Shown here: one piece after another, positions 50,209 to 60,159 of the stretch | How positions within the stretch are numbered: position 1 is the stretch's first letter | How the letters are laid out: every line of letters begins with the position of its first letter | Origin: JAZGGS01 sp963749485 | GTDB taxonomy: Bacteria > Bacteroidota > Ignavibacteria > Ignavibacteriales > Ignavibacteriaceae | DNA length: 64,000 bases | NCBI GenBank assembly: GCA_963749485.1 | Contig: CAVVMV010000003.1 | Location: forward strand, 62,001-126,000 | Direction of reading: 5' to 3' | The notes under the pieces: generated by a model | What the model was told of the DNA's origin: nothing | Database searches by the model: none | The model's input: the letters and a program-made list of their open reading frames with translations, nothing else | Made by a program: the position numbers and the translations under genes

Positions 50209-51483
50209 ATGAGCGTTACAGTATTAGTTGGCAGCCAGTGGGGCGATGAAGGTAAAGGAAAAATTGTTGATATTCTTAGTGAAAAATATGATGTGGTTAC
50301 AAGATACCAGGGCGGTGCAAATGCAGGGCACACTGTTGAGATAGGAGACAAACAATATATTCTTCATCTTATTCCATCAGGAATATTAAGAGAAAATGTA
50401 ATTTGTGTTATAGGCAACGGTGTTGTGATTGATCCGGTTGCATTGCTGGAGGAAATTAGATTGTTGGAAGAAAACGGGATAAGTGTTAAGGGACGGTTAT
50501 TCATAAGCCACAATGCTCACCTTATAATGCCTTACCACAAACTGCTGGATTCAATTAAAGAAAAAGCAGAACAAAAAATAGGTTCTACCGGCAGAGGAAT
50601 TGGACCCTGTTACACAGATAAGTTTGCAAGAAAAGGAATAAGAATTGTTGATTTGCTGAACAGGAAAGTGCTGGAAGAAAAAATCAGAACGAACCTTGAC
50701 GAAAAAAATACTCTTCTAAAAAATGTTTATGATCATGAAGGATTGGATGCAGATAAAATTGTTAAAGAATATTTGCAGTTTGATGAAGCAATTGATAGTT
50801 ACATTACAGACGTGCCTGCATATCTCAGCAAGGTAATTTCAGAAGGTAAATCTGTTTTGCTGGAAGGAGCACAGGGAGCCCTGCTGGATGTTGATTTTGG
50901 GACTTACCCTTATGTCACCTCCTCAAGCCCAACATCGGGTGGTGCCTGCACCGGAACTGGAATACCACCAACAAAAATTGATTCGGTTTTTGGAATTGTT
51001 AAAGCATACACGACAAGAGTTGGTAATGGTCCTTTCCCATCAGAGCTTGAAGATGCTGATGGCGAAAAACTGAGGAAAGATGGCGCCGAATTTGGTGCAA
51101 CTACAGGAAGACCCCGCAGATGCGGTTGGTTTGATGCTTTCCTGGTAAAGTACTCTGCAATGATAAATGGTATTGGTTCGGTAGCAATTACTAAACTGGA
51201 CGTCTTAAGCCATTTCGATAAAATTAAAGTGTGCGTTGGTTACGAACTTGATGGCAAAACATTAAAATCTTTCCCAACTGATGTTGAGAGATTAGAAAAA
51301 GTAACCCCAATTTACGAAGAGCTTGATGGCTGGAATGAAGATATAACCGAATGTAAATCATATTCCGATTTGCCAACAAAGACAAAAGAGTATCTCGATT
51401 TTATAGCAACACATGCAGGAATCAAATTAGAGATAATCTCTGTAGGACCGAAGAGAAGACAAACATTTTTCGTTAATTCTTAA
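50209..51483 (+). CDS. purA: Adenylosuccinate synthetase
   Basis: The enzyme joins IMP and aspartate, using GTP, in AMP synthesis. The motifs are full: GSQWGDEGKGKIVD (residues 8-21), RYQGGANAGHTV, STGRGIGPCY, LLEGAQGALLDVDFGTYPYV and TTGRPRRCGWFDA. At 424 residues it is intact and normal. It has its own start region after the STAS terminator. Confidence 0.97.
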   Translation: MSVTVLVGSQWGDEGKGKIVDILSEKYDVVTRYQGGANAGHTVEIGDKQYILHLIPSGILRENVICVIGNGVVIDPVALLEEIRLLEENGISVKGRLFISHNAHLIMPYHKLLDSIKEKAEQKIGSTGRGIGPCYTDKFARKGIRIVDLLNRKVLEEKIRTNLDEKNTLLKNVYDHEGLDADKIVKEYLQFDEAIDSYITDVPAYLSKVISEGKSVLLEGAQGALLDVDFGTYPYVTSSSPTSGGACTGTGIPPTKIDSVFGIVKAYTTRVGNGPFPSELEDADGEKLRKDGAEFGATTGRPRRCGWFDAFLVKYSAMINGIGSVAITKLDVLSHFDKIKVCVGYELDGKTLKSFPTDVERLEKVTPIYEELDGWNEDITECKSYSDLPTKTKEYLDFIATHAGIKLEIISVGPKRRQTFFVNS

Positions 51484-51608
51484 ATTCTGTTAGCGTCTAA
51501 TCTTTTTGGCTAATCGCCCACCACAGTAAAAAGGACTGGATTTTTATATCCAAAAAGAGCGATTTTACCATATAGAAATTTTTTAAACATAACCCTGGTA
51601 ATAGCGCT

Positions 51609-52817
51609 ATGAAAATGTCTGGTGGACCTGCCTCGATAAATTTAAAAATTCTCCTGCTTGTTATCGCTCTAATCATAGCAGCGGGAACACTATACTACAC
51701 ACAAAACCTTGTTAATAAACTCCAGGAAAAGGAACGTGAAATTGTTGAGCTTTACGCCAAGGGTATAGAATATGTTGCAAATTCATCAAATCCGAATGAA
51801 GATATAACTTTCCTGTTTGATAATATTATAAAACCGATTGACTTCCCGCTTGTTTTATCGGATGCAGATGATAATGTAAACATCTACAACCGCACCGATC
51901 TAAGAAATATTCAAATCGATTCCTCTCTTACTGAAGAAGAGTTTAATGAGTTCATATCTGAAAAAATGAAAGAAATGGATGAGCGGCACTCCCCTATTTT
52001 TGTAACTTATGAAGACACTCTCGTCCTTACAAAAATTCATTACGGCGATTCTGAACTTATCGAGCGGCTGCGTTACTATCCTTATATTCAGATAATTATA
52101 GCTGCTTTGTTTATCGTTATTGGTTATGTTGGATTCAGCAGTATTAAAAGGAGCGAGCAGAGTAACATCTGGGTAGGAATGGCTAAGGAAACTGCACACC
52201 AATTCGGAACTCCTATTTCCAGTTTAATGGGATGGCTGGAAATGCTTAAAATCAATTATAAAGATTCTGATAAAGTGCTGGATATTAGTGAAGAAATAAA
52301 TGATGATGTTGAAAAACTTAACAAGATAACTTACAGATTTTCCAAGATCGGTTCTAAACCGGAACTAAAACGTATGGTTGTTTATGAAGATCTGAAAAAA
52401 GTAACTGATTATTTTGAAAGACGCCTTCCTCAAACCGGTAAGACAGTTAATTTAACAATTGAAGGAGATAAAGAAGTCTGTGCAGCGCTTAATCCTGAAC
52501 TGTTTGATTGGGTTATTGAAAACCTGATTAAAAATGCTCTCGATGCAATTGATACTAAAGAAGGATCTATTAAAATTGTTGTTGAAACCGTGCGCAAAAA
52601 TGTTGAGATTGAGGTGAGCGACAGCGGGAAAGGAATTGATTTGAAAAGGCGAAAGGATGTTTTCAGACCTGGTTACAGTACAAAGAAACGCGGCTGGGGT
52701 CTTGGATTAAGTCTTTCCAAGCGAATTATTGAAGGTTATCATGGTGGAAAAATATTTGTTAAAAGTTCCATACAGGGAGAAGGAACTGTGTTCAAAGTAG
52801 TATTAAAGAAATGCTAA
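51609..52817 (+). CDS. Membrane sensor histidine kinase
   Basis: The 402-residue kinase has membrane helices at about residues 10-32 and 157-178, with a periplasmic loop of about 120 residues between. The HisKA-type box is AKETAHQFGTPISSLMGWLE, with the phospho-histidine at residue 197. The HATPase part has ENLIKNALDAID (N-box), VSDSGKGIDLK (G1) and RGWGLGLSLSKRIIEGYHGG (G2). No HAMP domain is obvious. There is no response regulator next to it, so it may act with a distant partner. It is intact. Confidence 0.92.
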   Translation: MKMSGGPASINLKILLLVIALIIAAGTLYYTQNLVNKLQEKEREIVELYAKGIEYVANSSNPNEDITFLFDNIIKPIDFPLVLSDADDNVNIYNRTDLRNIQIDSSLTEEEFNEFISEKMKEMDERHSPIFVTYEDTLVLTKIHYGDSELIERLRYYPYIQIIIAALFIVIGYVGFSSIKRSEQSNIWVGMAKETAHQFGTPISSLMGWLEMLKINYKDSDKVLDISEEINDDVEKLNKITYRFSKIGSKPELKRMVVYEDLKKVTDYFERRLPQTGKTVNLTIEGDKEVCAALNPELFDWVIENLIKNALDAIDTKEGSIKIVVETVRKNVEIEVSDSGKGIDLKRRKDVFRPGYSTKKRGWGLGLSLSKRIIEGYHGGKIFVKSSIQGEGTVFKVVLKKC

Positions 52818-53080
52818 AAAAAGTCTATTAAGCTCATCATTAAGCTTTTATATCTCTTCTTCAAGATTCTAGGGAAAAATCTATCTCGTTCTCTTCCATC
52901 TTTATTCTCCTTCAGAATTAAGATCTATAACCAAATTTACAGGTAATTGTTACCGATAGGCTGAATATTCAGCCTTATTTTATATTTTTTTATTCATTCT
53001 GACAACAACAAAATGGCACCAAAGTTGTTATTTATGCTGCGAAATAGTTTAAGCATAGCATCCCTCCAAAGATGACACAC

Positions 53081-53119
53081 AAAACTGTCGAGTTTCGCCC
53101 TCATAACTCGGCAGTTTTT
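53081..53119. terminator. Terminator hairpin, duplicated copy
   Basis: The stem pairs AAAACTGTCGAG with CTCGGCAGTTTT, with one G-T pair, and has runs of A and T on either side. It matches the hairpin at 53492-53530. Confidence 0.7.
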
Positions 53120-53125
53120 CCTCTT

Positions 53126-53343
53126 TTAAATCGAACCAAAATTTTTCATTTTTTCAAGCGCATATAAAACTTCTTTCTTCTCAATTTCTGCATCAATTAC
53201 AAGGTTTCCAATATCTTTTAGAAGGATAAACTTAATCTTGTCCCCACTCCTCATTTTATCGAGACGCACTAGTTCAAAAACTTTGTTATTGTTTATTTTT
53301 TTAATAACGGACGGTAATTTATAAACAGAAAGAAATTTTAAAT
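53126..53343 (-). pseudogene. Truncated duplicate of the aroB 3' end
   Basis: The minus-strand sequence repeats the last ~70 codons of aroB, with the end FGSI instead of FGSF and a stop near 53128. It loses similarity at 53343, where the second unit begins. No start or catalytic part is present. It is a by-product of the tandem duplication. Confidence 0.82.
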
Positions 53344-53491
53344 GAATTTACAGGTAATTGTTACTGATGGGCTGAATATACAGCCTTATTTTATATTTTT
53401 TTATTCATTCTTACAACATCAAAATGGCACCAAAGTTGTTCATTATCTTACGAAATAGTTTAAGCATAGCATCCCTCCAAAGATGACACAC

Positions 53492-53530
53492 AAAACTGTC
53501 GAGTTTCGCCCTCATAACTCGGCAGTTTTT
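53492..53530. terminator. Terminator hairpin after aroB
   Basis: The stem AAAACTGTCGAG / CTCGGCAGTTTTT, with a 14-base loop, lies directly past the aroB stop. Symmetric A and T flanks make it bidirectional in form. Confidence 0.75.
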
Positions 53531-53534
53531 CTCT

Positions 53535-54629
53535 TTAAAATGAACCAAAATTTTTCATTTTTTCAAGCGCATATAAAACTTCTTTCTTCTCAATTTCTGC
53601 ATCAATTACCAGGTTTCCAATATCTTTTAGAAGGACAAACTTTATCCTGTCCCCTCTTCTTCTTTTTATCGAGACGCATAAGTTCAAGAATTTCTTATTG
53701 TTTACTTTTTTTATAGCGGACGGTAATTTATAAACAGAAAGAAATTTTAAATAACTTTCCAGTTTTTCATCGTTAAAGAATTTTAATTTATGCGAAAGAT
53801 ATAATGCAGCTACAATACCGCCAACCACTGCTTCTCCATGTTTAATTTTGTAACCGGATTGGCTTTCAAAAGCGTGTGCAAAAGTATGACCGAAATTCAG
53901 AATTTTTCTTAACCCGGTTTCCTTTTCATCCTGCGAAACAACACTAGCTTTAATTAATACCGATTCTGAAATTACTTTGTTTAATACTTTATTATTTAAT
54001 AATAAAAGCTTGTTAAAATTTTGTTGAAGATAGTTGTAAAAATCCTTATTAGATAAAAATGCATATTTAATTATTTCGCCGGCACCAGATATTAATTCCG
54101 CTGCAGGTAATGTTGAAAGGAAATCGGTATCGATGATAACAAGTTGCGGCTGATAAAAAGAGCCGATAAGGTTTTTCCGGTTATAAAAGTTTACTCCGGT
54201 TTTTCCTCCAATTGAGCTATCAACTGAAGCAAGAAGCGTGGTTGGAACATGCACAAGTTGAATACCTCTCATATAAGTTGAGGCACAGTAGCCGGCAACA
54301 TCCCCGGTTATTCCTCCTCCTACGGAAATTAATAGTGTGTCCCTTCCAAATTCATTATCTGCAAGTGCAGTATAAATCTTTTTCAAAGTTGAAAGGGATT
54401 TGGAACGCTCAGTTGCTTGGAGTATAAATATGCTGCTCTTGTTTGCCCAACTGTTAGCTAATTTCCTTATCTCCCTTCCATAAATCTTTTCAACGTTTTC
54501 ATCAATAACAACAAAAACATTTTTATACAGCTTATGCTTTTCAAGAAGTTCCGGTAAGGATTGAAGAATATGCGAACCGATAAAAACAGGATACGTAAAA
54601 CTTTTACTTTTTACACTGATTATTTTCAA
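53535..54629 (-). CDS. aroB: 3-dehydroquinate synthase
   Basis: The enzyme makes 3-dehydroquinate from DAHP in the shikimate pathway. NAD and metal-site motifs are clear: ISVGGGITGDVAGYCAS, RGIQLVHVPTTLLASVDSS split here as RGIQLVHVPTTLLASVD, GGKTGVNFYNRKNLIG, EIIKYAFL and LNFGHTFAHAFES with HGEAVVGG. At 364 residues it is intact. aroK lies upstream, 18 bases away on the same strand. The 3' end has been tandemly duplicated. Confidence 0.96.
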   Translation of the reverse strand: MKIISVKSKSFTYPVFIGSHILQSLPELLEKHKLYKNVFVVIDENVEKIYGREIRKLANSWANKSSIFILQATERSKSLSTLKKIYTALADNEFGRDTLLISVGGGITGDVAGYCASTYMRGIQLVHVPTTLLASVDSSIGGKTGVNFYNRKNLIGSFYQPQLVIIDTDFLSTLPAAELISGAGEIIKYAFLSNKDFYNYLQQNFNKLLLLNNKVLNKVISESVLIKASVVSQDEKETGLRKILNFGHTFAHAFESQSGYKIKHGEAVVGGIVAALYLSHKLKFFNDEKLESYLKFLSVYKLPSAIKKVNNKKFLNLCVSIKRRRGDRIKFVLLKDIGNLVIDAEIEKKEVLYALEKMKNFGSF

Positions 54630-54647
54630 CTAAAATTCTCTTTCCTC

Positions 54648-55187
54648 TTAATGATCATTTTCAATTATCCGTGCAAGTTTATCTACAGTTTTACCTACTG
54701 CTTCGGCATCGGTATCAATTATGTAATCTGCTTGTTCATAATATTCTTTTCGATCAGACATAAGCGATTCAATTCTTTCCAGGAATTGTTCTTTGGTGGG
54801 AAGCTCTTCACCTTCAAATAAAAGTGCAGGACGATTTCTTTTAAAAACTAATCTTTTATATGCAATTTCAGGAGAAGAATGAAGATAAATTAATCTCCCG
54901 GTTTCTTTTAACAGTTTAAGGTTTTTGCGGTTTACAATTGTTCCTCCGCCCAAAGCCACTATTAAATGATTTTTTTTTGATATCTCTTTAAGCATTTCCA
55001 ATTCTTTTTTCCGAAAATATTCTTCACCTTTAGTCTCAAATATTTCGGTTATCTTCATTGCTTCTTCTTCTTCAATTGCTTTATCAAGATCAAGGAAATT
55101 CCATCCTAACGTGTTGGCAAGGATAGGACCAATTGTACTTTTGCCCGCAGCCATAAAACCGGTTAGATAATAGATTTTTTTTCTCAT
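54648..55187 (-). CDS. aroK: Shikimate kinase
   Basis: The enzyme phosphorylates shikimate. The P-loop is TGFMAAGKSTIG, the shikimate site begins LDLDKAIE, the FRKKELEML segment follows, and VALGGGTIVNRKNL is the conserved GGG motif. A lid (KRNRPALL) is also present. I take the ATG at 55187; a GTG at 55205 is the alternative and would add six residues. With ATG the protein has 179 residues, normal for the family. It is followed by aroB, so the two form an operon. Confidence 0.95.
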   Translation of the reverse strand: MRKKIYYLTGFMAAGKSTIGPILANTLGWNFLDLDKAIEEEEAMKITEIFETKGEEYFRKKELEMLKEISKKNHLIVALGGGTIVNRKNLKLLKETGRLIYLHSSPEIAYKRLVFKRNRPALLFEGEELPTKEQFLERIESLMSDRKEYYEQADYIIDTDAEAVGKTVDKLARIIENDH

Positions 55188-55279
55188 AACAATAATACTT
55201 CTCACAAGAAAATTAAGGTTTTAGCAATCAAAAAAAAATTTGGTTTTGGAAAGTATTCCGTAAGGAAAGAAGGCTATTG

Positions 55280-55999
55280 TTAAAAATGAAAAACACCGCC
55301 AAGTGAAAATGTAACACCATCAACATTTACTTTTGTTTCAAAAGCATCATCCGGTAAGTGAATTTCCTCTCCCTGGTAAATTACGGTGGTCTTATTATAT
55401 TTACTTGTTACGTTGTATTGAGGATCCCTGAACTTCATCTCAAATCTTATTGAGAAAAATTCCAATGGCATATAATCCATCGATGCGGAAACGTGGATAC
55501 CAATTGCAAACTGTCTTTGCTGAATTGATAAATCAACATCACTGAATTTCCGTGTAAATTCTCCATGGTAGTAACCCATTCCCCCACCCATCATAAATAT
55601 AAACTGCTCTGTGGAAAAAGGGAAAAGATAATGAGCTGTTAATTCCACAGGTATAACCCTAAAACCGTCTTCAACCTCAAACACAACTATCCTGTTCCCT
55701 AAAAAGACTGTAAGATTTGGACCCAGCGCACTCTTTTGCATATACTCAAGATTTAAACCAAGAACAAACCACTCATTAAATTTATATCGAATATCCAGCG
55801 ATGGATTAATTATATCCTCAACCACAAACGGTTTGTTTCTTATAACAATATCGGAAGAATTTGGATTTAAAAATATATCTGCCGATGTGGTGTAAACAGC
55901 ATTTATGCTAATGCCAAAATTATTTTCGTGGAATTGTGAATAGAGAGGTGCTGAAAATAAAATAATGGCACCGAAAATATTAACAACTTTAATCTTCAA
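55280..55999 (-). CDS. Outer-membrane beta-barrel protein, unrecognised
   Basis: The 239-residue protein has a signal peptide (IFGAIILFSAPLYSQ) and alternating hydrophobic strands typical of a small barrel (FGISINAVYTTSADIFL, LDIRYKFNEWFVLGLNLEY). It ends in aromatic FHF, the expected end for an outer-membrane barrel. The gene is intact, alone, and lies before the aroK gene on the same strand (about 75 bases). OmpW/OprF-like small barrels are the nearest resemblance, but I cannot place the family. Confidence 0.78.
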   Translation of the reverse strand: MKIKVVNIFGAIILFSAPLYSQFHENNFGISINAVYTTSADIFLNPNSSDIVIRNKPFVVEDIINPSLDIRYKFNEWFVLGLNLEYMQKSALGPNLTVFLGNRIVVFEVEDGFRVIPVELTAHYLFPFSTEQFIFMMGGGMGYYHGEFTRKFSDVDLSIQQRQFAIGIHVSASMDYMPLEFFSIRFEMKFRDPQYNVTSKYNKTTVIYQGEEIHLPDDAFETKVNVDGVTFSLGGVFHF

Positions 56000-56065
56000 A
56001 AAGATGATTGAACCTCTGGCAATTTATTACAAATAAAGATGCTTATTATTATTTAAAAATAAAAA

Positions 56066-56103
56066 CCCCCGATCAATACCTAAATTAAGTTTTTAACCGG
56101 GGG
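56066..56103 (-). terminator. Rho-independent terminator after the PpiD-like gene
   Basis: A 6-bp GC stem (CCCCCG with CGGGGG) closes a 26-base loop. On the minus strand it is followed by TTTTTATTTTT. Confidence 0.75.
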
Positions 56104-56129
56104 CAAATAATTTATTTACGATTTAAAGA

Positions 56130-58215
56130 TCAATAAGCATAAAACATGTATCGCTGATCAACAATATCAGAATTCTCCTTAAGAGTTGTAAGCCACTGGT
56201 TTACAAAAGCATTCTTTTTGGCTTGCAGAAGATTGTTTCGCAGAGTTCCGCTCTGCAGGTTATATGCGGCAGAATCAAATTCGGTCTTTTCAGTAAGATA
56301 AATTAAATAAAATCCTTTTATCCCTCTAACCGGTTCTGAAAGCTGGTTTTTTTCTAAAGAAAATGCGGCATCTATAAATGCATAATCTTTTCCAATATTT
56401 GGGATGCTTGTTTGATAATTAAACCTGTTAGTATTGCTTACTGAAACTCGCTGATCGAGCGAAGGAATTTTGTTCAGATCGCCGCCGCTTTTTTTAGACA
56501 GTTCACCAGCAAGACGTTCTGCTTCTTCAAATTTCTTTTGCGTTCCTGCAAGCTGTTTTAGCTGCATCTTAACTTCTTCATAGTCTCTAAATCCTTCAGG
56601 AATGCTTTCTGAAATCTGAACAACAACAAATCCTTGCTGTACTTTAAATACTTCGCTTACGGTATTTACACTATTTTCAAAAGCAAATTGAACTAATCTT
56701 TTATTAACACCCAAACCAGAAATCGAAGGACTGTTTTCCTGGAAAGGCGGGGTTTCAGAAATTGTATAACCTAGTATTCCGGCTTCCTGGTCGAACCCAT
56801 TTTTCTCTGCAAGGTATGAAAAATCATTTGCAGCATTATAAGTTTCATCTCTTGTTGCAGCCGATTGTAAAACCGGGTTTATTATCTGCTCTATAACATA
56901 TTTTGAATTTGATTGACCAGTTACTTTAATTATATGGTAACCAAATGTTGTTTTTACCGGTTTTTGAACTTCATTTAAATTGCCGCTGAAGCAAGCTTCA
57001 TCAAATTCTTTAACCATTGCACCTTTGCCAAACCATCCAAGATCGCCGCCCCTTGCAGCGCTTCCGGGATCACCAGAATTTTCTGTGGCTAACAAACTAA
57101 AATCAGCTCCGTTAATTAATTCATTGTAAATCCTGTTTGCTTCATCAAGGTTTGCCTGGTCGTTCTCTTTACTATTTATAAGAATGTGAGAAGCCCTTAC
57201 CATTTTATCGGATGAAGGGATTACGTCTATCAGGCGGTATAGTGTAAAGCCGTTAGGAGAAGGAACCGGTCCCACTATATCTCCATTTTTTGCATTTGTT
57301 ATTTGATCTACAGCCGTAGTAGAGAATGCTGAGATACCAACAGTATCTAAAGAGTAAGGTTGAGTAGAATAGATTTCGACAAACGATTTGAAATCGGATG
57401 TATCTGTTGTAACAATTTCTCTAACATTTTCCAGGTTACGTTTTACAAGATTTGTATCAGCTTCGGATGGTTGATTTTTAAAGAGTACGAACCGTAATTT
57501 TCTCTGAGCTTTAATTTTATAGTTGTCCAGGTTTTCTTCATAATAATTTTTCATATCTTCTTCAGTTACAACCACTGAAGAATCGGAAAACATTGAAACG
57601 GGGAAAAGAGCATAATCTGCAGTAGCAAAAATATTCTGCTCATTAAATTTTCTTAATAATTCATCTTCATTAACTGTTACTGAAGCAAGCAGCAAACTTT
57701 GCAGTTTTTCGGTTAAACGCTGCTGTCTAACCTGTTCCTCAACCTGGATTAGAATTTCTGTATTCTGCGGATCGAAGAGTGCTTGTTCATAAAGCTGCCG
57801 GTTAAAAGTTCCCGGTAGAGTCTATAAAATTCTGTTTGAGAAAATCGGGCGGGTTATTTCCTAAAATAATATCTTTAATTTCTTCATCGGAAACTGTTAC
57901 ACCAAGCCGTTCAATTTCCTGTTCAAGAAGTTTTTGGGTAATAAGCGATTCCCAAACCTGCTCTCTAAACTGATCCCACTGATCATCGCCTATATCCTGA
58001 CCGGTTTGCTGTTTCTGTTGTTCTCTTTGCTGATCAAGTACGAATTGATATTCGCGGTAGGAAATATCTACACCGTTAATTGAACCAACGTCATTGCTTC
58101 TACCACCAAGCGCTTCGAGTACATTCGAGTCGGATATAACCATAAACAAAACGAATAGCGCACCAACCGTTATAATAAAAGCAGGAGCTAAACTCCGCAT
58201 TTTGGCCATCATAGC
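56130..58215 (-). CDS. PpiD/SurA-like periplasmic peptidyl-prolyl isomerase, membrane-anchored (one frameshift)
   Basis: The protein helps fold proteins emerging from the Sec channel. The first piece (57802-58215) has one membrane helix (FIITVGALFVLFMVI), then the SurA-type N-domain (YREYQFVLDQQREQQKQQ, LLEQEIERLGVTVSDEEI). A shift near 57810 leads into 56130-57695 with a parvulin (PPIC) domain: VRASHILINSKEN, GGDLGWFGKG, VKTTFGYHIIKV. A second, weaker parvulin-like region follows. I choose the ATG at 58215, with GGAG upstream, over the longer ATG at 58290. About 694 residues are expected, near the size of PpiD. Confidence 0.88.
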
Positions 58216-58342
58216 CATAGTCTTAATTACTCCACTTTTTAATGAAAAAATACAGACAACAAACATAGACACACCCAGTCTAAAAATCAATGAATTTGTA
58301 CTTATATCAGCACAGAAAACTTTTAAATAAGATTAGTTCCGT

Positions 58343-58360
58343 TTAGGTACAGATACCTAA
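58343..58360. promoter_or_regulatory. Inverted repeat, candidate operator upstream of crp-family gene
   Basis: A perfect 7-bp inverted repeat (TTAGGTA-CAGA-TACCTAA) lies between the divergent PpiD-like and Crp-family genes, about 115 bases before the latter. It could bind a dimeric regulator, perhaps the Crp-family protein itself, but it lacks the usual TGTGA/TTGAT half-sites. Confidence 0.35.
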
Positions 58361-58474
58361 TATTTAGCCAAAAGAAGCAATACTATACTATTTACGGAGA
58401 AGGAGAAAGTTGACTTTCATCTGCTTCAGGTATATTTTAGTTTTTATTAATTCAATCAGAGGGAATTATTCTAC

Positions 58475-59161
58475 TTGGAAAACATCGAATTTCTAAAAAA
58501 CGTACCAATATTTTCAGAGTTGAATGACGACACACTCATCAAACTATCTCAGTTAGGCACTTTAAAATCATTTGAAAAGGATTCAATAATCTTATCGGAA
58601 CAGGATGCCGGCTCGGCATTGTTTGTCATGGTAACCGGAAAAGTTAAAGTAGCCAGGGTTAGTAATGATGATAAAAATAAGGAAGTCATTTTAACCTTGC
58701 TCAATCCATCAGATTTTTTTGGGGAGATGGCTTTGCTAGATGGATTAGCCCGCTCTGCAACAGTAACATCAATTGAAGACTCTCAGGTTTTTATAATTCA
58801 AAGAAATGATTTTTTGGATTTGATTCAACAGCATCCCGAAGTATCCATTGCATTGCTCCAGGAACTAACCCAAAGATTAAGAGCTGCCGGAATGAAAATA
58901 AAAGCTCTCTCACTTAAAGATGCCGAAGGAAAAGTAGCCACAGTACTTTTACAGTTAGCTGATGATATGGGAAAAATAAAACAGGGTGTGGTGGAAATCG
59001 AAAAGTTGCCATACCAGCACGAGTTAGCAAATATGGCGGGCACCTCGCGCGAAACTATTTCCAGGACTTTACATACCTTTGCTAAAAAAGGTTTGGTGGA
59101 ACTTGAAGGAGCGAAATTAAGAATTATTAGCTACGAAAAGTTTAAAGATCTTTATAGCTGA
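58475..59161 (+). CDS. Crp/Fnr-family transcription regulator
   Basis: The 228-residue protein has a cyclic-nucleotide-binding fold with a complete phosphate-binding cassette (FGEMALLDGLARSATV, residues 82-97) and a Crp-type helix-turn-helix (NMAGTSRETISRTLHTF, residues 186-202). It lacks the N-terminal cysteines of Fnr. The start is the TTG at 58475, supported by AGAGGG ten bases upstream; no ATG fits. Its stop is five bases before the PHP gene start, so the two are co-transcribed. cAMP or cGMP is the likely ligand, but this is inference. Confidence 0.92.
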   Translation: MENIEFLKNVPIFSELNDDTLIKLSQLGTLKSFEKDSIILSEQDAGSALFVMVTGKVKVARVSNDDKNKEVILTLLNPSDFFGEMALLDGLARSATVTSIEDSQVFIIQRNDFLDLIQQHPEVSIALLQELTQRLRAAGMKIKALSLKDAEGKVATVLLQLADDMGKIKQGVVEIEKLPYQHELANMAGTSRETISRTLHTFAKKGLVELEGAKLRIISYEKFKDLYS

Positions 59162-59166
59162 TTCTT

Positions 59167-59994
59167 ATGAGCGGAAAAACAGACCTACATACTCACACAA
59201 ACCATTCCGATGGATATTTTAGCCCAACAGAACTCATCAAGAAAGCCGCTGAAAAGGAAATCGAAATTATTAGCATTACAGATCATGATAGTGTTAATGG
59301 TTTAAGAGAAGCAAAAAAAGCTGCATCTGAACTTAATGTAATAGTAATTCCCGGTGTGGAGATAAGTTCCGACATAAGAGATACAGAAGTACACTTACTT
59401 GGTTATTTTTTCGATCCGGAGAATGAAGAACTTGAGCACTATCTTAATTTTTTCAGAGAAGAAAGAGTTAAGCGTGCTAACCGTATTGTTGAAAAGCTTA
59501 ATATACTTGGTCTTCCCTTGTTGATGGAAGATGTTTTAAAACAAGCAGCTAATTCCGCTATCGGCAGACCACATATTGCGCAAGCATTACTTGCAAAAAA
59601 CCTTGTTAAATCCTACTACGAAGCATTTTATAAATACCTGGGTAACCATGCACCGGCTTACGAAAGGAAAGTTCATCTTTCACCGCAAAGTGCATTTAAA
59701 ATAATTTCTGATGCTGGCGGATTATCATTCATTGCACATCCGGGAAATATGCCCGAAATTCTTATTAAGGAATTAATTGATGCCGGAGTTGATGGAATTG
59801 AAGTTGTACATCCTTCCCATTCGAAAGATAAAGTAAGATTTTATAAAGGAATAGTAAACGAATACTTCCTGCTTGAATCAGGTGGATCTGATTTTCACGG
59901 AGGGAAAAGAGATGATGAAGCGAACTTTGGAAAATTTTTTACAACTCCTAAATACGTAGATGCAATGCAAAGCCGGCTGTTAAGAATAGACTAA
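59167..59994 (+). CDS. PHP-domain metal-dependent phosphoesterase
   Basis: The 275-residue protein has all PHP metal ligands: DLHTHTNHSDG (residues ~6-16), ITDHDSVNG, PGVEISS, SFIAHPGNM and SGGSDFHGGKRDD. The layout matches the TrpH/YciV (RNase AM) group, which removes 5'-phosphates or trims RNA, rather than histidinol phosphatase. It is intact, five bases after the Crp-family stop. The substrate in this organism is unknown. Confidence 0.9.
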   Translation: MSGKTDLHTHTNHSDGYFSPTELIKKAAEKEIEIISITDHDSVNGLREAKKAASELNVIVIPGVEISSDIRDTEVHLLGYFFDPENEELEHYLNFFREERVKRANRIVEKLNILGLPLLMEDVLKQAANSAIGRPHIAQALLAKNLVKSYYEAFYKYLGNHAPAYERKVHLSPQSAFKIISDAGGLSFIAHPGNMPEILIKELIDAGVDGIEVVHPSHSKDKVRFYKGIVNEYFLLESGGSDFHGGKRDDEANFGKFFTTPKYVDAMQSRLLRID

Positions 59995-60159
59995 ATAATA
60001 AATTTGCCGGGCTAATCTTTTTCAATATACCGCTTTTTTATACTTTTTGTACTGATAATTTTTTTTATGTTACCATCAGCCGGAAAATCCATATTTTTTC
60101 ACAAACCAAATAGAGCGAATAGGAACTTTATACTGTTTCCGTAAACCAAAGGTTATATA

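Larger units (their letters stand above)
52933..53757. repeat. Tandem duplication of the aroB 3' end and downstream region (~410-bp unit)
   Basis: Copy 1 is about 52933-53343 and copy 2 about 53344-53757. Each contains a GGCTG...CAGCC hairpin, an ACAACA/CAAAGTTGTT block, a terminator hairpin and the last ~70 codons of aroB. The offset between equivalent sites is 409-411, so small indels are present, and identity is about 95% by eye. Copy 1 is the extra one because only copy 2 joins the full aroB frame. Confidence 0.88.
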
